NCBI GenBank assembly: GCA_003497765.1
Contig: DNNY01000025.1
Coordinates: 1-6,876 of the forward strand
DNA: 6,876 nucleotides
From: Oceanospirillaceae bacterium
GTDB taxonomy: Bacteria > Pseudomonadota > Gammaproteobacteria > Pseudomonadales > Balneatricaceae
Direction of reading: 5' to 3'
Shown here: positions 6,364 to 6,876 of the stretch, one piece after another
How the letters are laid out: each line of letters opens with the position of its first letter
How positions within the stretch are numbered: the first letter of the stretch is position 1
Program-made: the position numbers and the translations under genes
The notes under the pieces: generated by a model
What the model saw: only the letters and a program-made list of their open reading frames with translations
The model's database searches: none
What the model was told of the DNA's origin: nothing

Positions 6364-6876
6364 ATGCAAATAGAGCGCCTAGAAACGCATATTGTGGCCG
6401 TTCCACCACCCTATATTGGTGGTATGTACTGGATCTTTGTAACCCTTACAACCCGTTGTGGCATTACTGGTATTGGTGAAGTCTATGCCTCCACATTTCA
6501 TCCGAATGTGATGGAGCAAGCACTTAAAGATGTATTTGAACGTTATCTGCAGGGGCATGATCCCCACCATATAGAACGCTTTTATCGTGAGTGTTATTCC
6601 AGTGGCTTTACCCAACGTCCAGATTTAACCATGATGGGTGCCTTTAGTGGTCTAGAAATGGCCTGCTGGGATATTATTGGTAAAGCTTGCGATAAACCCG
6701 TTTACGAACTAATCGGTGGTAAGGTTTTTGATAAGTTAAGGAGTTATACCTACTTATATCCAGTTGATAAAAACGGCCAATATAACTATGACAGCCCAGA
6801 GCTGGCAGCAGAGTGCGCTATAGCTAATAAAGAACTTGGCTTTACGGCTGTTAAATTTGATCCTGCGGGGCCATAT
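6364..6876 (+). CDS. Mandelate racemase/muconate lactonizing (enolase superfamily) enzyme, 5' part
   Basis: The frame runs from ATG at 6364 to the last base without a stop, giving 171 residues of what is usually a 370-400 residue protein. The N-terminal capping domain is visible: TTRCGITGIGEVY (29-41), a Q-G-H-D-P turn (63-67) and the hallmark SGLEMACWDIIGKACDKPVYELIGG at 95-119. The barrel then begins, with GFTAVKFDPAGPY at 159-171 as its second strand. Lysine 164 is placed where family members keep a catalytic base, followed by F-D rather than the K-x-K of mandelate racemase itself. The metal-binding acids lie beyond the window. Members abstract a proton alpha to a carboxylate; dehydration of a sugar acid is the commonest role for this type, but the substrate cannot be stated. 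The gene is divergent from the small membrane protein. Confidence 0.85.
   Translation, partial: MQIERLETHIVAVPPPYIGGMYWIFVTLTTRCGITGIGEVYASTFHPNVMEQALKDVFERYLQGHDPHHIERFYRECYSSGFTQRPDLTMMGAFSGLEMACWDIIGKACDKPVYELIGGKVFDKLRSYTYLYPVDKNGQYNYDSPELAAECAIANKELGFTAVKFDPAGPY

Noticed and set aside
6379..6615. 78-codon minus-strand frame
   Set aside because: It is antisense to the conserved capping domain of the enolase-superfamily gene, and its translation shows no domain.
1..6876. Mobile element, CRISPR, defence or toxin-antitoxin content
   Set aside because: I saw no transposase, integrase, terminal inverted repeats, regular spacer-repeat pattern or recognisable toxin/antitoxin pair; gene order and composition look like ordinary chromosome.

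Overview
The window is a stretch of bacterial chromosome, most likely from an AT-rich, probably marine gammaproteobacterium related to the Cellvibrionales, Oceanospirillales or Pseudomonas groups. This rests on a CsiV-family C-terminus, a PsrA-type TetR regulator and an 8-oxoguanine deaminase closely resembling the Pseudomonas enzyme. Placement is inferred from protein resemblance, not measured. It holds six complete protein genes on recognisable families, one small membrane protein of unknown role, and two genes cut by the window edges. I see no rRNA, tRNA, CRISPR array, insertion sequence or phage gene.

Layout. Positions 1-303 (+) are the end of a csiV gene. Converging on it with a 4-base gap is a three-gene minus-strand unit read from 2638 down to 308: a PsrA-family regulator, a YnaI-type mechanosensitive channel and a gamma-glutamylcyclotransferase-like protein. 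The first two genes are 5-14 bases apart and the last two overlap, so they look like one operon. A 173-base divergent region (2639-2811) carries palindromes close to the published Pseudomonas PsrA operator, placed where the regulator could control itself and possibly the divergent genes. Reading right from it are an MFS transporter (2812-3984), an 8-oxoguanine deaminase-like amidohydrolase (4070-5428) and a GNAT acetyltransferase (5429-5929) whose ATG directly abuts the deaminase stop. A weak terminator-like hairpin lies between transporter and deaminase. A convergent 89-residue two-helix membrane protein (5975-6244, -) follows. A divergent enolase-superfamily (mandelate racemase/muconate lactonizing type) gene starts at 6364 and runs off the end.

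How they may work together. The deaminase would convert oxidised guanine to urate. The abutting acetyltransferase is probably co-translated with it, and the MFS carrier may move a related small molecule, but no substrate can be read from its sequence. The PsrA-type protein, the best-supported regulator here, probably senses a fatty-acyl ligand by analogy with Pseudomonas and controls at least its own operon. The window is mostly ordinary metabolic and stress-response content. I found no convincing undescribed multi-gene system; the points most worth checking are the operator, the channel pore substitution and the deaminase/transporter/acetyltransferase grouping.
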